This document shows, piece after piece, positions 34,672-46,012 of a stretch of DNA of 64,000 bases. Every line of letters begins with the position of its first letter. Within the stretch, counting starts at the first letter, position 1. The notes beneath the pieces were generated by a model, which worked only from the letters and a program-made list of their open reading frames with translations, searched no databases and was not told the origin of the DNA. The stretch spans positions 3,968,001 through 4,032,000 of the forward strand of contig OY756140.1 of assembly GCA_963576785.1 (NCBI GenBank), in the 5' to 3' direction. The DNA comes from Chlorophyllum brunneum (Eukaryota; Basidiomycota; Agaricomycetes; Agaricales; Agaricaceae). Both the position numbers and the translations under genes were made by a program.

Positions 34672-35795
34672 TGTTACAGATTCAGCTACTAAAGGCAATT
34701 GAAGAGAATATAACCTTTGGGGTATAGCCTTAATACCTATCTCAGCCAAATAACTGGATAAGCAAACTGTTGTTACTCAACCAAGAAATGGGAACTCTAT
34801 TTATCTTGTAGCTCTGAGTAATAAGGGTGAGTAGAGAATAAGCAGTTAAGTAATTTTCTATTAATTGACAGTAACTGTCAATAGAAACTCTTCTTAGGTA
34901 ATCAAGAAGGCTATTCCTATAGAAGATCAAAGCTTAAGCTTTGACTTCCTAATACAGTCAGCTATCTATACTAACTACTTCTTTTCTATAAATAATATGG
35001 AGTATAGATAACAAGACTGAAACAAGTTTCACAATGTGAAACTGATAGATATAAAACACAAGGTGAAACACTACTAAAGATAAATGTGAAACTAATAAAG
35101 GTGAAACAGCTAAGTATAGAGTAGGATAAAACTAATGATGATGAAATGGATGAGTGCTTACTCATTCTCGGAAATCTCAGATAATGATGATAAAGATTTG
35201 TTGGAACAGCTGCAGTTACAAGATGTATAGGATAAGGTGGTAAATAATGATGATAATGATGGTGGTGATAGAAGAACTGTGTCCATAGGTTGATCAGGAT
35301 TGGATAACAAGAATAACATTAATGTGGTTGGTTCTTCAGAGAGGTAAGACTCAGGTAACTTGACAAAAGCTTGAGTAGATCACAATAGCAGATAGGGAGA
35401 GTTATCACTGTTACTACTGGGTACAGCAAGTTCATCATCTGGTGATAGGTCCTTTGGTTGCATCTCTATACAATAGATTCCATTGGCAACTTGTTGGTGA
35501 ATGAGTACTTCGAGTGCTAGACCATAAGTATACATATAAGGGTAGATGTACTGTATTGTTTCTTCGGCAGTAGGTTGTGCTTTCCAACTGTTATTCTAGA
35601 TGCCATAGAGGTTATTTTTGATGGTGCACAAGTAGAGTCTATTAGTGTTGCATACATGTAAGTATGGTGCATATTTCTAAGCAAGTCAGAGTAGAGAGTC
35701 AATGATGGTGTTGTTGGATTGTGATAGCAGGACAAGTGGTATTACTTCTAGGAACTTGTCATAACAGCATCTCCCTACAACCAAACTCATGGCCA
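34672..35795 (-). mobile_element. Copy B of the LTR-like element, inverted relative to copy A
   Basis: The minus strand matches copy A along its length: same TATA region, the same 18 bp palindrome at 34927-34944, the same acidic C-terminal ORF tail (stop at 35158) and the same terminal block (AGCTGAATC...). The end is TGTAACA rather than CATAACA in the corresponding position. Homologous coding continues past the point where copy A starts, so copy B is a longer form. No target duplication found. Confidence 0.65.
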
Positions 35796-36089
35796 CCCAT
35801 CAATGTAATAACCCAAGACAAAATCAGGAATTGAGACATAATGATCCTTTGGTTCATTTGGCTTCCATTGTAAATAGTACTGAGGAAAAATAGTGTACCA
35901 ATCATAGGACTGTTTATGATATATGAAGGCTTTGGTAATTACACCATATATGTTGTACTCATTGGGATTGGGGCCTATAATAGATTGAAGGGCCATCATG
36001 TAAAGGTACTGCAGGTCTGCCATTAAGAGTAGCAAGCCACTAGCATGACATGTTATTGGAGACAATCTAACCAGATGTGAGTAGAACAC
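35158..36089 (-). pseudogene. ORF of LTR-like copy B, with an upstream domain missing in copy A
   Basis: The N-terminal open part (36089-35787, 100 codons) reads YNIYGVITKAFIYHKQSYDW, LQWKPNEPKDHYVSIPDFVL and GYYIDGWP, then a stop. The rest matches copy A (CYDKFLEVIPLVL, LALEVLIHQQVANGIYCIEM, acidic tail). The hydrophobic IPDFVLGYYI strand could be part of a nuclease-like or other alpha/beta fold, but the key downstream residues are not readable. Function unknown; several stops. Confidence 0.5.
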
Positions 36090-36095
36090 ACCTGA

Positions 36096-36463
36096 AGGTT
36101 GGGGATGAGAACATCAGGATGCCATGATTTGTAGACAGTGCTTTATTATTACATCTCAAGGTTCAAAGTCAGATTAAGTCACCTGTGGTGATTGCTACAG
36201 TATCTTTTGGGCGAGGTACGGCTTACCCCTTACCTGAGTTACTTATGTAACGTAGTCGACGTAATCTTATCATATTATCTCCAACTTGCTGAATCAGGGC
36301 CAAGGGTCAGGCCGGTCCAAAGATGCCAATGCATGGCTGATCACGTGAGGACTGTTGTAAAACGCCACATTATCACTACGAAACTCATCCTCGACCCCCA
36401 ACTTTGCGCTAGGTATGCATGTCATTTTGGTATTGCCCGTTCTAAATCTCAGTAAAAAGAGTC
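36096..36463. other. Boundary between transposon island and gene-rich DNA
   Basis: Base use changes near 36.1-36.2 kb from AT-rich and CpG-poor to balanced DNA with frequent CG. I see no complete gene and no clear transposon terminus in the stretch. Confidence 0.5.
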
Positions 36464-36778
36464 ATGCCTGGGATATTTGTCAAAGGATTTCCTATTGATC
36501 ACGCCAAAGTCGACAAAACATTTGCTCCCCGACTCGGCAAGGAGAAGCTATGGGGGGCATTCCAAGAACTGATCGCCTTAGCCAAAAGTGAAGGTTATGA
36601 CCTAGTTGTGGCAGAGAGAACTGGTCACGAAGTTAACTGTCCTTTCGTGCTCGTCCTCGCAAGCGACGACGACAAGGATATGTTGGAGGCAACACCTATT
36701 CAAAATGACCCTGAAGACCAAGTTGGATGGCTGGAACCATTCTTAGAGTCGGAAATGGGCGTTTATCGGAGGTATTGA
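36464..36778 (+). CDS. Small hypothetical protein (104 aa)
   Basis: A single open frame, MPGIFVKGFPIDHAKVDKTF to GVYRRY, soluble and slightly acidic. It has a probable beta-alpha-beta look (IFVKGFPI, a helix with KLWGAFQELIALAKSEG, then YDLVVAERTG and CPFVLVLASDDD). No motif I can name. It is the first host-like gene after the transposon island, and codon use with CpG matches the genes to the right. No introns seen; an upstream exon cannot be excluded. Downstream is nearly 0.9 kb of noncoding DNA before the tail-to-tail nitrate reductase gene. Confidence 0.5.
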   Translation: MPGIFVKGFPIDHAKVDKTFAPRLGKEKLWGAFQELIALAKSEGYDLVVAERTGHEVNCPFVLVLASDDDKDMLEATPIQNDPEDQVGWLEPFLESEMGVYRRY

Positions 36779-37667
36779 TGGGTCAGTTGCAGGTTCGCCA
36801 TACTTTACTTGCTCTACTACAATCACACATATTAAACCACATAGGCATCGTGGATTTCTGAAGCAGCTGTTCGATCTCCAGCTGTACACCAATTACCATG
36901 CAGAAATCGGTGATCCATATCGAAAACGATAACCCTCAGGTGTGAAGAGGCTGCCAGAGCAGTGTTATTAATAAGTATCGTAGTGTGTTACGCAGCAAAG
37001 GACACTTTGGTAGGTAGTGGAAAAGCAGCGCAGCGCACGGACCATGTACTAATTCCGTTGGGTGGAGCCTGTCACTCAAAGCCCGGCTGGGTCAAGCCCG
37101 GCTTCGAGCCCTAGCCGGCATATCACTAAGGGCAACCTAGTCCACTCTACAGAACGTATGCCGCTGAGCTTCGCTCGTGTTCCGTGATGAGTGGGTACGC
37201 AATCTGCCGCGCTTGGGTTACCGGCGTGGCTCTTCTCAGAGAAGATCAACGCACCGATTTATTGGCGAAAGACATTGTTGAAGTGTCTCATCGTTGTGGG
37301 CTCCGCCAGTAATATGATACCTATGATCAACATGCCTGCCATGACTTTTCTATTGCGGAGATCCTTGAGGGTTTTCAATGAGCCTCAACTTCCGTTCGTG
37401 GAGATATAAAGTAGCACAGGAAATTTGAAGCCAATATGCCAATCTAATTTTGCAGCGATGCCTCATTCGGCATGACCCTTTAAAGGATTGCTATGTTTTT
37501 CAAGTTTTGCACACATAGATGGAGTATTTTCGGTGGTCTATTCAGGATGGAAAGTGATACACAAATACAAAAAAAATGAGTACTAGGAGGAGGCAGCCTT
37601 GTAAATTAAATCTATCCAGACTCTATAGTTGGTATTACATCCCGACGTGCATCACGACAAACCGAAA
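36779..37667. other. Intergenic, no supported gene
   Basis: Noncoding between the small gene and the 3' end of nitrate reductase. It has a short GC-rich repeat (AGCCCGGCT and AAGCCCGGCTT near 37.08-37.10 kb). Short open frames here have no recognisable content. Confidence 0.5.
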
Positions 37668-40600
37668 TCAGAAAAGTACAATCTGGTTCGATGAATCCCA
37701 TCCCAACTCTTTGAGCATGCCTATGGGAAGATCAGCAGTTGCTCTTCAGAATGTTTGACTAACTTACCCTTCGTCGACAGTTCCATCGGTCCTGGTCCAC
37801 AGAGACAGATCAACTTGTCATTTCCAGGGCTCGGGAGGTAATCCTCCAGCATCTCCTTCGTAATTCGTCCCGTCGAATAGGTCCAGTTTTCAGGGAGAGG
37901 CTGCCCTGTCAAGCTCAAATGAAGACTGAACCTTCCCTTGTGCTCCGCAGCGAACTGCTCAAGCTCCTCCCGACACAAAATATCCTCAAAGTTGCGGTTG
38001 ACATCCAGGAGCCACACCTTTGTTTCGGTGTCCGAAGGATCGGTCAGGATAGCGCGCAGGACTTGGAGTATAGGAGTGATGCCGCTTCCTCCACAGATCA
38101 GACCAACCTCCTTGATATGTTTCTCTACGTCGTTGAGGGAGGCAACGCCGTTGCCCTTCCATGTGAAATGTCCTATAGGACCCTTCATTTCGATCGTATC
38201 CCCCACAACAAGCTCAGAGAACCCAAGGGTCATGCGTCCGCCAAGGGGATACGCGGGGGTGGGATAGTAGATTCTGGTTTCTATATCAGCTTCTATATCA
38301 CCAAAGAACGAAATTAAGGGCCCTTACTTGATCAACATGTCGACGAAGCCCTTTGTATCGCGTCCAGAGAGGGGGGTATAAGCTCTTTGTACAAGTTCAC
38401 CTTCCCCGACCTGGGTGCTGTCCTTCCCGTCGACCCTTCTGCGCAAGCGTACGTATACGTGTTGTCCGAAAGGCAGTCCCAGGTCCTGGTCCTCGTGTTC
38501 CAGGGCAAATCGGTAGATTTTTGCGTCGTGAGATACGTCCTTGATGCTGACTAGGTCGATCTTCTTGAATTTCTTGGCATTGAGGAAGGGTTTGGACGAG
38601 GATCCTTCGCTCTCGATCTCCTCTTCCGCCTCTATCGTCCCATCAAGAGTTCCGATGTGGAACTCAGCTAACCGTCTCTTGGCGTCGGAACTATGGATGG
38701 CCATGAAGTCTTCGGTAGCATCTTCTCCAGCGATGATCATTATTGACTGGGCGCCACCTGGGTGATCAGCGAAGTATCCACTGCCGTTGTATACCTGTTG
38801 TAACGGTTGATCAGCTACCCAGTCATGTTCATAATTCGTAGACTCGCCTCTCCTCGGACAACGAACCAAGCCTCTTTCTTCGCCTGCGGCGACTTGAGTT
38901 CTGCAACGCTGATTTTGCGATCAACGCCTGTCTTAGTCATCTGGACTTCTGGGACTTTCGGTGTTTTGTTCGGACTCGAGGAAGCGTTAGTCGAAAAGTT
39001 CGGGTTGCGTGGGTCCAAACCAGCATCTTTGATCCTCTGCATCCACCCATCTGTCGGTGTACCCACCGCTGCAAGCGTATCAGGACACGTTCTTGCGCGG
39101 TGATAATAGAAACTTACGCGCTGGATGTTCGAAACTAACCTTGCCGTCCTCAAGCTGATGGATGCACACTCTGTACCACCTTTTGGGCGAAAAACAGTTA
39201 GCAATCAATCATCCTTTCCAGTCATAGAGGCGTACCAGTTGTTCATCATTCCAGTTGCGTTCACGTACATATCCCTGGGCTGGAGCACCAAGGACTCGTC
39301 CATGCAACGAACCATGATCGCACGACTTGTCTTTATCGTAGAGATCGGCATTTCGAACGACCAGAAGCACCAGCAGAAGCAGGTATCCGACTCGGTTAGG
39401 TCCAAGTCTCCATAGACGGTGTCATAATGAGCTGCCTCTCGGAAGAGATCTTCAGGGTACGAGATTTCTGCGAGGCTCCACGTGTCCCCGTCGTCGGAAG
39501 AGATCTCAACACGGGTCACTCGACGACCACCTCCAGTATACGCGTATCCTTTGACTGTATATGTGTCCTCTGGGGCGCGAGGCGACGTATCCAGAGTTTC
39601 ACCGTGGTCGGGACAAGCAATGGCACTGTTCGCGTTGAGTTCATTGATGATGTACCTAGCGAGGAAAATTGTCAAAATGCATCCCTAGATCTTTTTCAAT
39701 GAATCGACTCGCCTTCGGTCATACCACCAGTGGTCCTCGGCTCGGGCCTGGTCTGGAGTGACAGGCATAGGTAGGACCTTGTTGTCACGGAAATGGAGAT
39801 GATTTTGACTCTCATTCTCCGACAATTCGATGCTCGAGAGCCATTTCACGGACCTTCCGCCAATCTGAGAGGGTACGACGAGGCGGAGTGGGAAGCCATG
39901 GTCTGGTTCAAGACTGAGTGATCCAAAATTAGACGTTTATGTTATGGTGTCATGTAAGCCAACTTACGGAAGGCCGTTCATTGCCCAGGCCAGCATCATC
40001 CCCTTTCGTTTATCGCGAGCCCAGCTCAAGAGTTGACTTGACAAGGATGTCACTTCACTCCACTGTTTAGGATCGATCCCAAAAACTTACCTGGTTCCAT
40101 AGGGCCCACCGTGGGGGAGGTCATCGCTCCCTTCAAAGACTACGTGCTTTGCGCCTTTTGCAGGAAGGATATACTCCAAGACGTCACTCAGATAAACACC
40201 AGTGAAGAGGGCTGTGGAGAGTCCAGCCGGACCCCAGGAGAACCCCAAGGATTTCTGGACAACATTTTGCTCTTTTCGTCGATTGCCGGCGCACACAAGC
40301 GTTATCGGGACGGTGATGACTCTGAACTTCGCTCGAAGATCGTCCAGGCTGAACGTTGCGGGACGAGAACACAATCTGTATGGACCATCAGGCTATATTC
40401 ACGAGAAAGGATTACAAACGACTGCGCTTACCCGTGGATCTGCAATTTCCATTCGTCTGCCATCCTCTGGTCTATTTTTGGAACAGCGCCATGATTACGG
40501 ACAAAGAACAAGTTGCTTGGAGTCAAGAACCCCTGTGCATACAGATCCCGAAGTCTAGTCTCCGAATTGAACGGGTGTTTGCCCGTAAGGCGGATCATCC

Positions 40601-40976
40601 TTGGATCGCGAGGGATCCAATCATCGGGAGTTCCACTGCAAAACATGGTTGCGTCAGGCAGACCGTTGTGAGAACCGACAGGAACATACATGTCTTGAGG
40701 GGCAATTGCCTCGCCCGCTTTTTCCTTGGGAACATCGGGATACTTTAAGTCTGAGGGTAATTCACGGGGCACAGCCCATTTTTCTTCGTAGGATGGGTTC
40801 TGCTGGGCAAGTGAGGGAGGAAAGAATGGAATGGGCAATTTAACTCCGTTCTCTCCGGGAAGGCCAGCCTTCTTCTCCCTAGGGGACTCGACGGATGATG
40901 GAGGAGTGATAGACCCTTCCGAGGGTGTCATGAGTCCATCTAAAGACCATGAGACTTGCGCCACGTCCAAAGGCAT
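37668..40976 (-). CDS. niaD: Assimilatory nitrate reductase [NAD(P)H], 10 exons, about 942 aa
   Basis: Reduces nitrate to nitrite in the cytosol, the first step of nitrate assimilation. Exons (minus): 40976-40432, 40375-40091, 40036-39968, 39913-39713, 39655-39236, 39179-39118, 39068-38848, 38794-38328, 38273-37768, 37720-37668; summed length is in frame. Domains in order: Mo-cofactor domain with the ligand Cys in VCAGNRRKE; dimer domain (GYAYTGGGRRVTRVEIS, MNNWW); cytochrome b5 with both haem His (ADHPGG, FMAIHSSDAKRRL); FAD domain (RAYTPLS); NAD(P)H domain (GGSGITPI, CGPGPM) ending SSNQIVLF. Introns are 47-57 nt; those after 39713 and 38848 use GC donors. An upstream ATG at 41055 would need an improbable 34 nt intron, so 40976 is preferred. 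Complete and apparently functional. Confidence 0.95.
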
Positions 40977-41055
40977 ATTCACTTCAATAGCGTGAGCTGT
41001 GTGGTGGCACAAAAAAAGAATATTCCCTACCAATATCTTGTAGTTTGAGAACCAT

Positions 41056-41460
41056 GGTGTTCGATAACGAAGAGGAGCTTTTATTGAGAGAACAGAGGGA
41101 GATTTGTGACGTTTCTTTTCACCATGGTCAGCGCAAACAGTACTCCAAGATCACTGAATACGACTTACTTTGTTTGAATTGGATAATGACTACAGGGTAA
41201 CGATTTGGCTCCTTTATGTATCCTTTCACCCATGCACCCACCTCGGTCGCCACGGGGCTCGCCCCAATCCACAGGCCAGTACAAGACCCATCTAAACCCA
41301 CACAAGCTCCCACAAGGCTTGCCGTGATGTTGTTAGCATTGATATCTCTGGGTCAAATGTGGGTCTTCCGCGGCTGGATGTTGTCAACAGCTTTTCAGAC
41401 CATCATCGGCCGGAGATGACGAGAAAGTTAAATGCACAACACAAAAACCCGAGCTTATAT
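41056..41460 (-). promoter_or_regulatory. Putative nitrate reductase control region
   Basis: Upstream of the nitrate reductase start. It contains TCCGCGGC at 41367-41374, one base off the palindrome TCCGCGGA bound by the fungal nitrate activator NIT4, and GATA cores (GATAA near 41.05 and 41.18 kb, GATATC near 41.34 kb) of the type bound by AreA/NIT2 nitrogen regulators. Such short sites occur by chance; their placement before this gene is the only support. Confidence 0.35.
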
Positions 41461-42751
41461 CAATTATGTTAGCTACATTCGAGGGTGCGGAGTAGCCGCG
41501 ACCACTATCGGGAAGAAAGGGGAATTGAACGAAACAAGGTGATGGTGATAGAAATAACACACCCAGTATGACGCCTTACCCGTTTCCTGCTGGCATCTGA
41601 CAATGTGAAGCATCTGACAATGTGAGCAAAGATAGTGCCGCCCAAGTCCCCGCAGCAGTAAGGCTGGAACGACACCATGGATACGAAGGAAAAACAAAAA
41701 TCGGCATTTCTTATTTTTTATTACGTTTGACTCAGAAATAAACATTACGTCATATGTAATGCAGTGGTATGCCGAGCACAATAGGCGCCGCTAGTTGAGG
41801 AAAGGTAGCGGAGATAGAGAAGGCCCGTAAGGACAGAAGCAAGCAACATGTTCTATCAGTCATCCTTACACGCCAACAGCGGACATGACGCGCGCGTTGA
41901 GCATCGTGCACCATGGTCAGTGTCAGTCCGGTGTTTATCCAGTGTGTATTCGGGCACTCAGGGTCCTGCCGCGAATAACGTAATATCTAGTTATAAATAG
42001 ATCCACCGTGCAGAAGCTTCAGCACCCACGTTTGCTTCCCCTTCGTCCCGTAAGAAGAACGATCCAGAACATCTCCTAAATGTTTGGGATCTGTTCGGTC
42101 TGGGGAATTTGTTCTTAGTATGATCCCTTCCTGAAAGTCCGAGACGATTCCAAAGCCGCAGTTTAGAACCCGCGTACTGCTTTCACCACCGATTCGTGAT
42201 CCCTGTTGGTTCGTGTTTTCTGGGCCTCGGCTCCACCTATGCTTTCGGAATTCCGCACTCACATCTATTTGGACGTTTCTACCAATTTCGGCCGGTGTTT
42301 AATGGGGCGTAGAATTTTAGTGTGTCATGCCTTTTGGGGTTTGTAGCACTATTTGCAAATGACCCCAATTTTTCGATATGACGAGTATCGGGAACCCGGC
42401 TGAAGGTAGTATGTTCTGCAGTGCCCGGATTCCCCTCAAAATATATGACCACTGTGACCTCCACTTCATTCCGACAGTGAATGAAAATCACTGGAGGATG
42501 CCAAAAGTTTCCTATTTCACCCCACTCGAGTCAAAATGCTGCGCGTAACATGATATTGAGAGGAAGGTCGTGACAAATTACAGGAGAGCGTGTAGAAGAC
42601 GTGCCGAAGAACAAGTTCCAGAAGAGTCAAGAAGCCAAGAAGTCCAAAATGCACAGCTGAGTCCGTTGGTCCCACCTACCATCCGAGAGGAGAACGTAAC
42701 CGTCGCTGCCATGGCGTCCATTTCACCTTGGGCCAGCCTCCAAGTCGACTC
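41461..42751. other. Intergenic, no supported gene
   Basis: Distal upstream DNA of nitrate reductase and the 3' flank of the next lipase. More GATA cores (near 41.61, 41.63 and 41.81 kb). No reading frame with recognisable content. Confidence 0.5.
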
Positions 42752-44030
42752 TCAGGTACAGAATATAGTCCCAATGAAAGTTCCCTCATAAGGACCAATC
42801 TGTTGAGACATGTTGAGTACCTCGCTTATGAGAATTTGAAAGCTAATACTCACGTGGTTGATTATGTTACTCTGCAGCACAGTAGGTACTGCCTCAACGG
42901 TACACTCCTTGTCGGTTGCCTCGTCACCATCTATACGAATTAGGTAAGAACAAGGAATAGCCAAATACGCTACCCATACCTGGACAGGAAACAGCTTCAC
43001 CACGAGCGACTATGCGAACCTCTCCCTTGGGATGACGGAAGCCCCAGTGTCTGGCCGGTAAAATGGGGATAGTGTCTTGCTCGTTATTGATGCGTTGGAA
43101 GTTGGGAACCTGTAGTGAGTGAGAACATCGCCCAGTGAACTCGATGGAGACTTTCCATACCTTGGAATTAACCAAATTCGCCCAGTCCTTGTCGCCGACG
43201 CGGGGTTTTCCGTATGTAACAACGCGAATTTTGGTTGACGAAGGTAGGTTTAAGGTCAAATAGACTGAATCCAACTCAGCAAGCGCGCCACCAAGCGAGT
43301 GACCGACCTATCCTGAGCGTTAGATTTTGTCAATATTGTCAATATTTAAGCTTTCGTACACAGGCGACGTTTTGGGTGCTGTGGGCTTGCATAAGCTTCT
43401 TAACTTCAGCGAGGATTTGCTTGGCCGTGGTGGCATGCGCATTACGGAATCCTTGATGCACTCCGACGTCGTCCGAAACACCCGGGAATAGGGAGGAATC
43501 CAATGAAACTCGGATTATATCGAGGTCGGTTAAAACAGAGGAGCTTAACAGGGAATCAGCCACACTTCGCAGTGGGGAGGGAAACATGCGTACAATTTCA
43601 CAGGGTCTGTTCCCTGGTGCGCTACGACAACCGTGTTTTGAGAAGACCAGTAACCAACGAAGTCTTCGTAATAAAATTGGTGGTCGTAAGCGCACGCTGT
43701 CACTGCCCGATTACTATCACTCACAGAATTGAATTTCGTTTCCATCCCCACCAACAAGAGTGGGTTTGAAGTCCGGTACCGCTTTGCATGCATCTATACA
43801 CGTCATTAGTATCGTTAAAGTTCGCTCAGAGCTTTGAACAAACCTCCGCACGACCAGTTCTGTAAATCCTTGGGTTGGCAGTAAGCAGCCCTAGCGAACT
43901 GCGTAAACGGAGCAAAGCCTTTGAGGTCGGAGGATGACACTGGGTTCGTGGCTCGGTCAACCAGCCAAGCTGAGGGAGCGGCTGTGACTACAGCAATAAC
44001 AGCGGAGAGTACAACAAGAGGGATGAACAT
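42752..44030 (-). CDS. Class 3 lipase, probably secreted, 8 exons, 303 aa
   Basis: Alpha/beta-hydrolase of the fungal lipase class 3 family, expected to cleave triacylglycerols or related esters outside the cell. Exons (minus): 44030-43844, 43793-43725, 43663-43594, 43543-43360, 43307-43161, 43109-42980, 42930-42854, 42799-42752; the sum is in frame and all introns are 49-61 nt GT-AG. The start ATG at 44030 gives a hydrophobic signal peptide (MFIPLVVLSAVIAVVTAAP). The nucleophile elbow is GHSLGG, made across an intron; the likely catalytic Asp is in NEQDTIPI and the His in the NHIGPYEG end. A TATTTAAG box lies about 45 bp upstream. Complete. Confidence 0.93.
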
Positions 44031-46012
44031 CCTCGGAGCTTGACTTGCCAATTCCTACTCTGACAAAAGCCTTAAATACTCGCTAGGACAAACTGCGAGG
44101 TAAATGGACCGATGGCGCACCGCATGCCGGCTTTCGAGTGCAGGATCATCGGGTTTAGGGTGAATGCCTCGTGCAGTGTGCTTGCAGTAAGGGTAGATCG
44201 GGTTGATGTGCTGTATACAGCACCCGAGCCTACAGGAAATGAGGTTTCGTCGATTCGATGTGAATATGGACAGTGTCTATTGAAAAGACGCGCACTGGCG
44301 CTATTTGGAAGTACGCCAGCGCTGTCAAGCTTCCCTTCAATTCAGCTGGTATTCTCCGAAGAAGAGTGTCAGTGCCTTTGGTATTCCAGGTATGGCAAAA
44401 CAAGAATCTGTGAGGACTATCCGGCCCCCCTCACCTTTTTTTCCGGAAAAGAAGATCTACCCTAAGCAGATCATTTGAATTCGATCAACCTGTGACACGC
44501 GGGGATCGCCCCCGCGCGCCTATATCACGTCAAAGAATTCGCAGTGAGTGGGCTGTTCATGCCCAAAATTTGTATTGCACTGGCGTCGTAAACTTGCCTA
44601 CTTTCCGCAGAAAAATCATCTGGGTAAGGCTAGACAGATCCTGAACTATGAAACTGAGGACGGGCGACTGTTCAATGGACGAGTCGATCCCTGAAGGCAA
44701 CGGTGGATTCCATTGTACTGGCTAAAGAATCACAGTAACTCATGCGATTTTACCGTGGGAGGTCATTAATATTTTCCGGCGCTTGCGAGGTAAACGCCTT
44801 CCGTTTACCTCTCCCGTTCATGTTTCCGTCAGACTGGAAATCACTCACAGCACGCTTATGGCAATGATAATTTGTGTCGAACCCTGGTTTCTGATAGGCT
44901 TCGATCCTGCCTGTGCGTGTTTGCCGCTCCCCTTTCACCATGCATAATAGCATACGTGTACCCCCGAAACAAAAGTCAGAGACAGCGAACGGCTTTGGAT
45001 TCAGTGTTGGGAACAACACGACAGAATGCGTGACTTGTTCAGGTGACTTGGTCCTAGCTCTCCCCTTGGCAGCTCACGGGCGACAATTCTATACATGCCC
45101 ATTTTACAGCGCTAAAGCACTGTTCTGTCACCCAATCGCAGTCTCCGCGTGCCACACGCGTTGCATGCTCACCTTTTTCATGGAAGTGAATGTAGCTCTG
45201 CCCACGGTTCCAGCAGAACGAATTTGTACCATCGCTTCCGAAAACGCAGTCTAATGAACCTCAATCCTGGATCCCACAGGCATCTGGACTGACTCGGCCG
45301 ATTCTGGCAAATCAATACCGGACTGGTACAGCGATATTTGCAGGTCGAATGTCAGTTTTGTCAGAAGGCTTGGACCACGTTCCCCAAGGTCAGTGGCGTT
45401 CAATTTGCGGCCCGGTGGATAGCTACAGCTCAGGCATTTGGAATGTCACATTATGTTCTGCGCAAAACACGTCTTCGAACTGGGTTGAAGTCAAGAACTA
45501 AAGAACTCGGTTCATCTTTTACACGTTGGCTCGGGCGTGATTTCAATCATGACACACAAAATCTAAGCGCCTTATTCCTTACAATGTACCATTGTGGTGT
45601 CTCGTCATTCACGCTGTCTATGGGGGTGATTGACAGGACGTCTTCGAAGTCCTTCTCAGCGTCTCTAACGCCTCATTGACAGACAGCGCCAAAACGTTGT
45701 TGACCTGAAATGCGTGCCGGGATAACTAATATGTGATCGAAGGGACGAGGCACTGCTTCGGACAAGTAAACAAATGCATAAGTATGAAATAGTGGGTGGG
45801 GAGGGGGTCTATGGCGATTTGTGAGTACACTGTTTGGGAATTTACATTAGGAGATTCAATCACCGGTCTGCGCTAAAGCTTGACACACCACATACCTCTT
45901 CGGGATTTCGGCGTCCAGTGTCTTATGATCAGGCATGCGAAGGCCTCACCGCAGACGATGGCGTTGGGTCATAAAGCTTGGGCGCGAGAGATAGTCTCAG
46001 GGGCAAGCACTA
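44031..46012. other. Intergenic of about 2 kb, no supported gene
   Basis: Divergent space between the lipase and membrane paralogue P1. Several open frames of 80-117 codons occur on both strands (for example 44913-45254 and 45338-45679 plus), but none shows splicing logic, a domain or similarity to other genes in the window. Confidence 0.5.

Noticed and set aside
35757..35767. CATAACA as the outer end of LTR-like copy B
   Set aside because: Aligning the coding sequence with copy A places this inside the ORF (Cys-Tyr codons), so the match to the terminal motif is coincidental.
37075..37130. tRNA-like GGCTTCGAGCCC segment
   Set aside because: Resembles a B box, but no A box, acceptor stem or cloverleaf could be folded around it.
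40997..41055. Extra first exon of nitrate reductase from ATG 41055
   Set aside because: Would be in frame (MVLKLQDIAHAIEV...), but needs a 34 nt intron, shorter than every other intron in the window; kept only as an alternative.
44913..45679. Plus-strand frames of 113 codons each as possible genes
   Set aside because: No domain, no conserved splice pattern, no copy elsewhere in the window; length is within chance for GC-balanced DNA.
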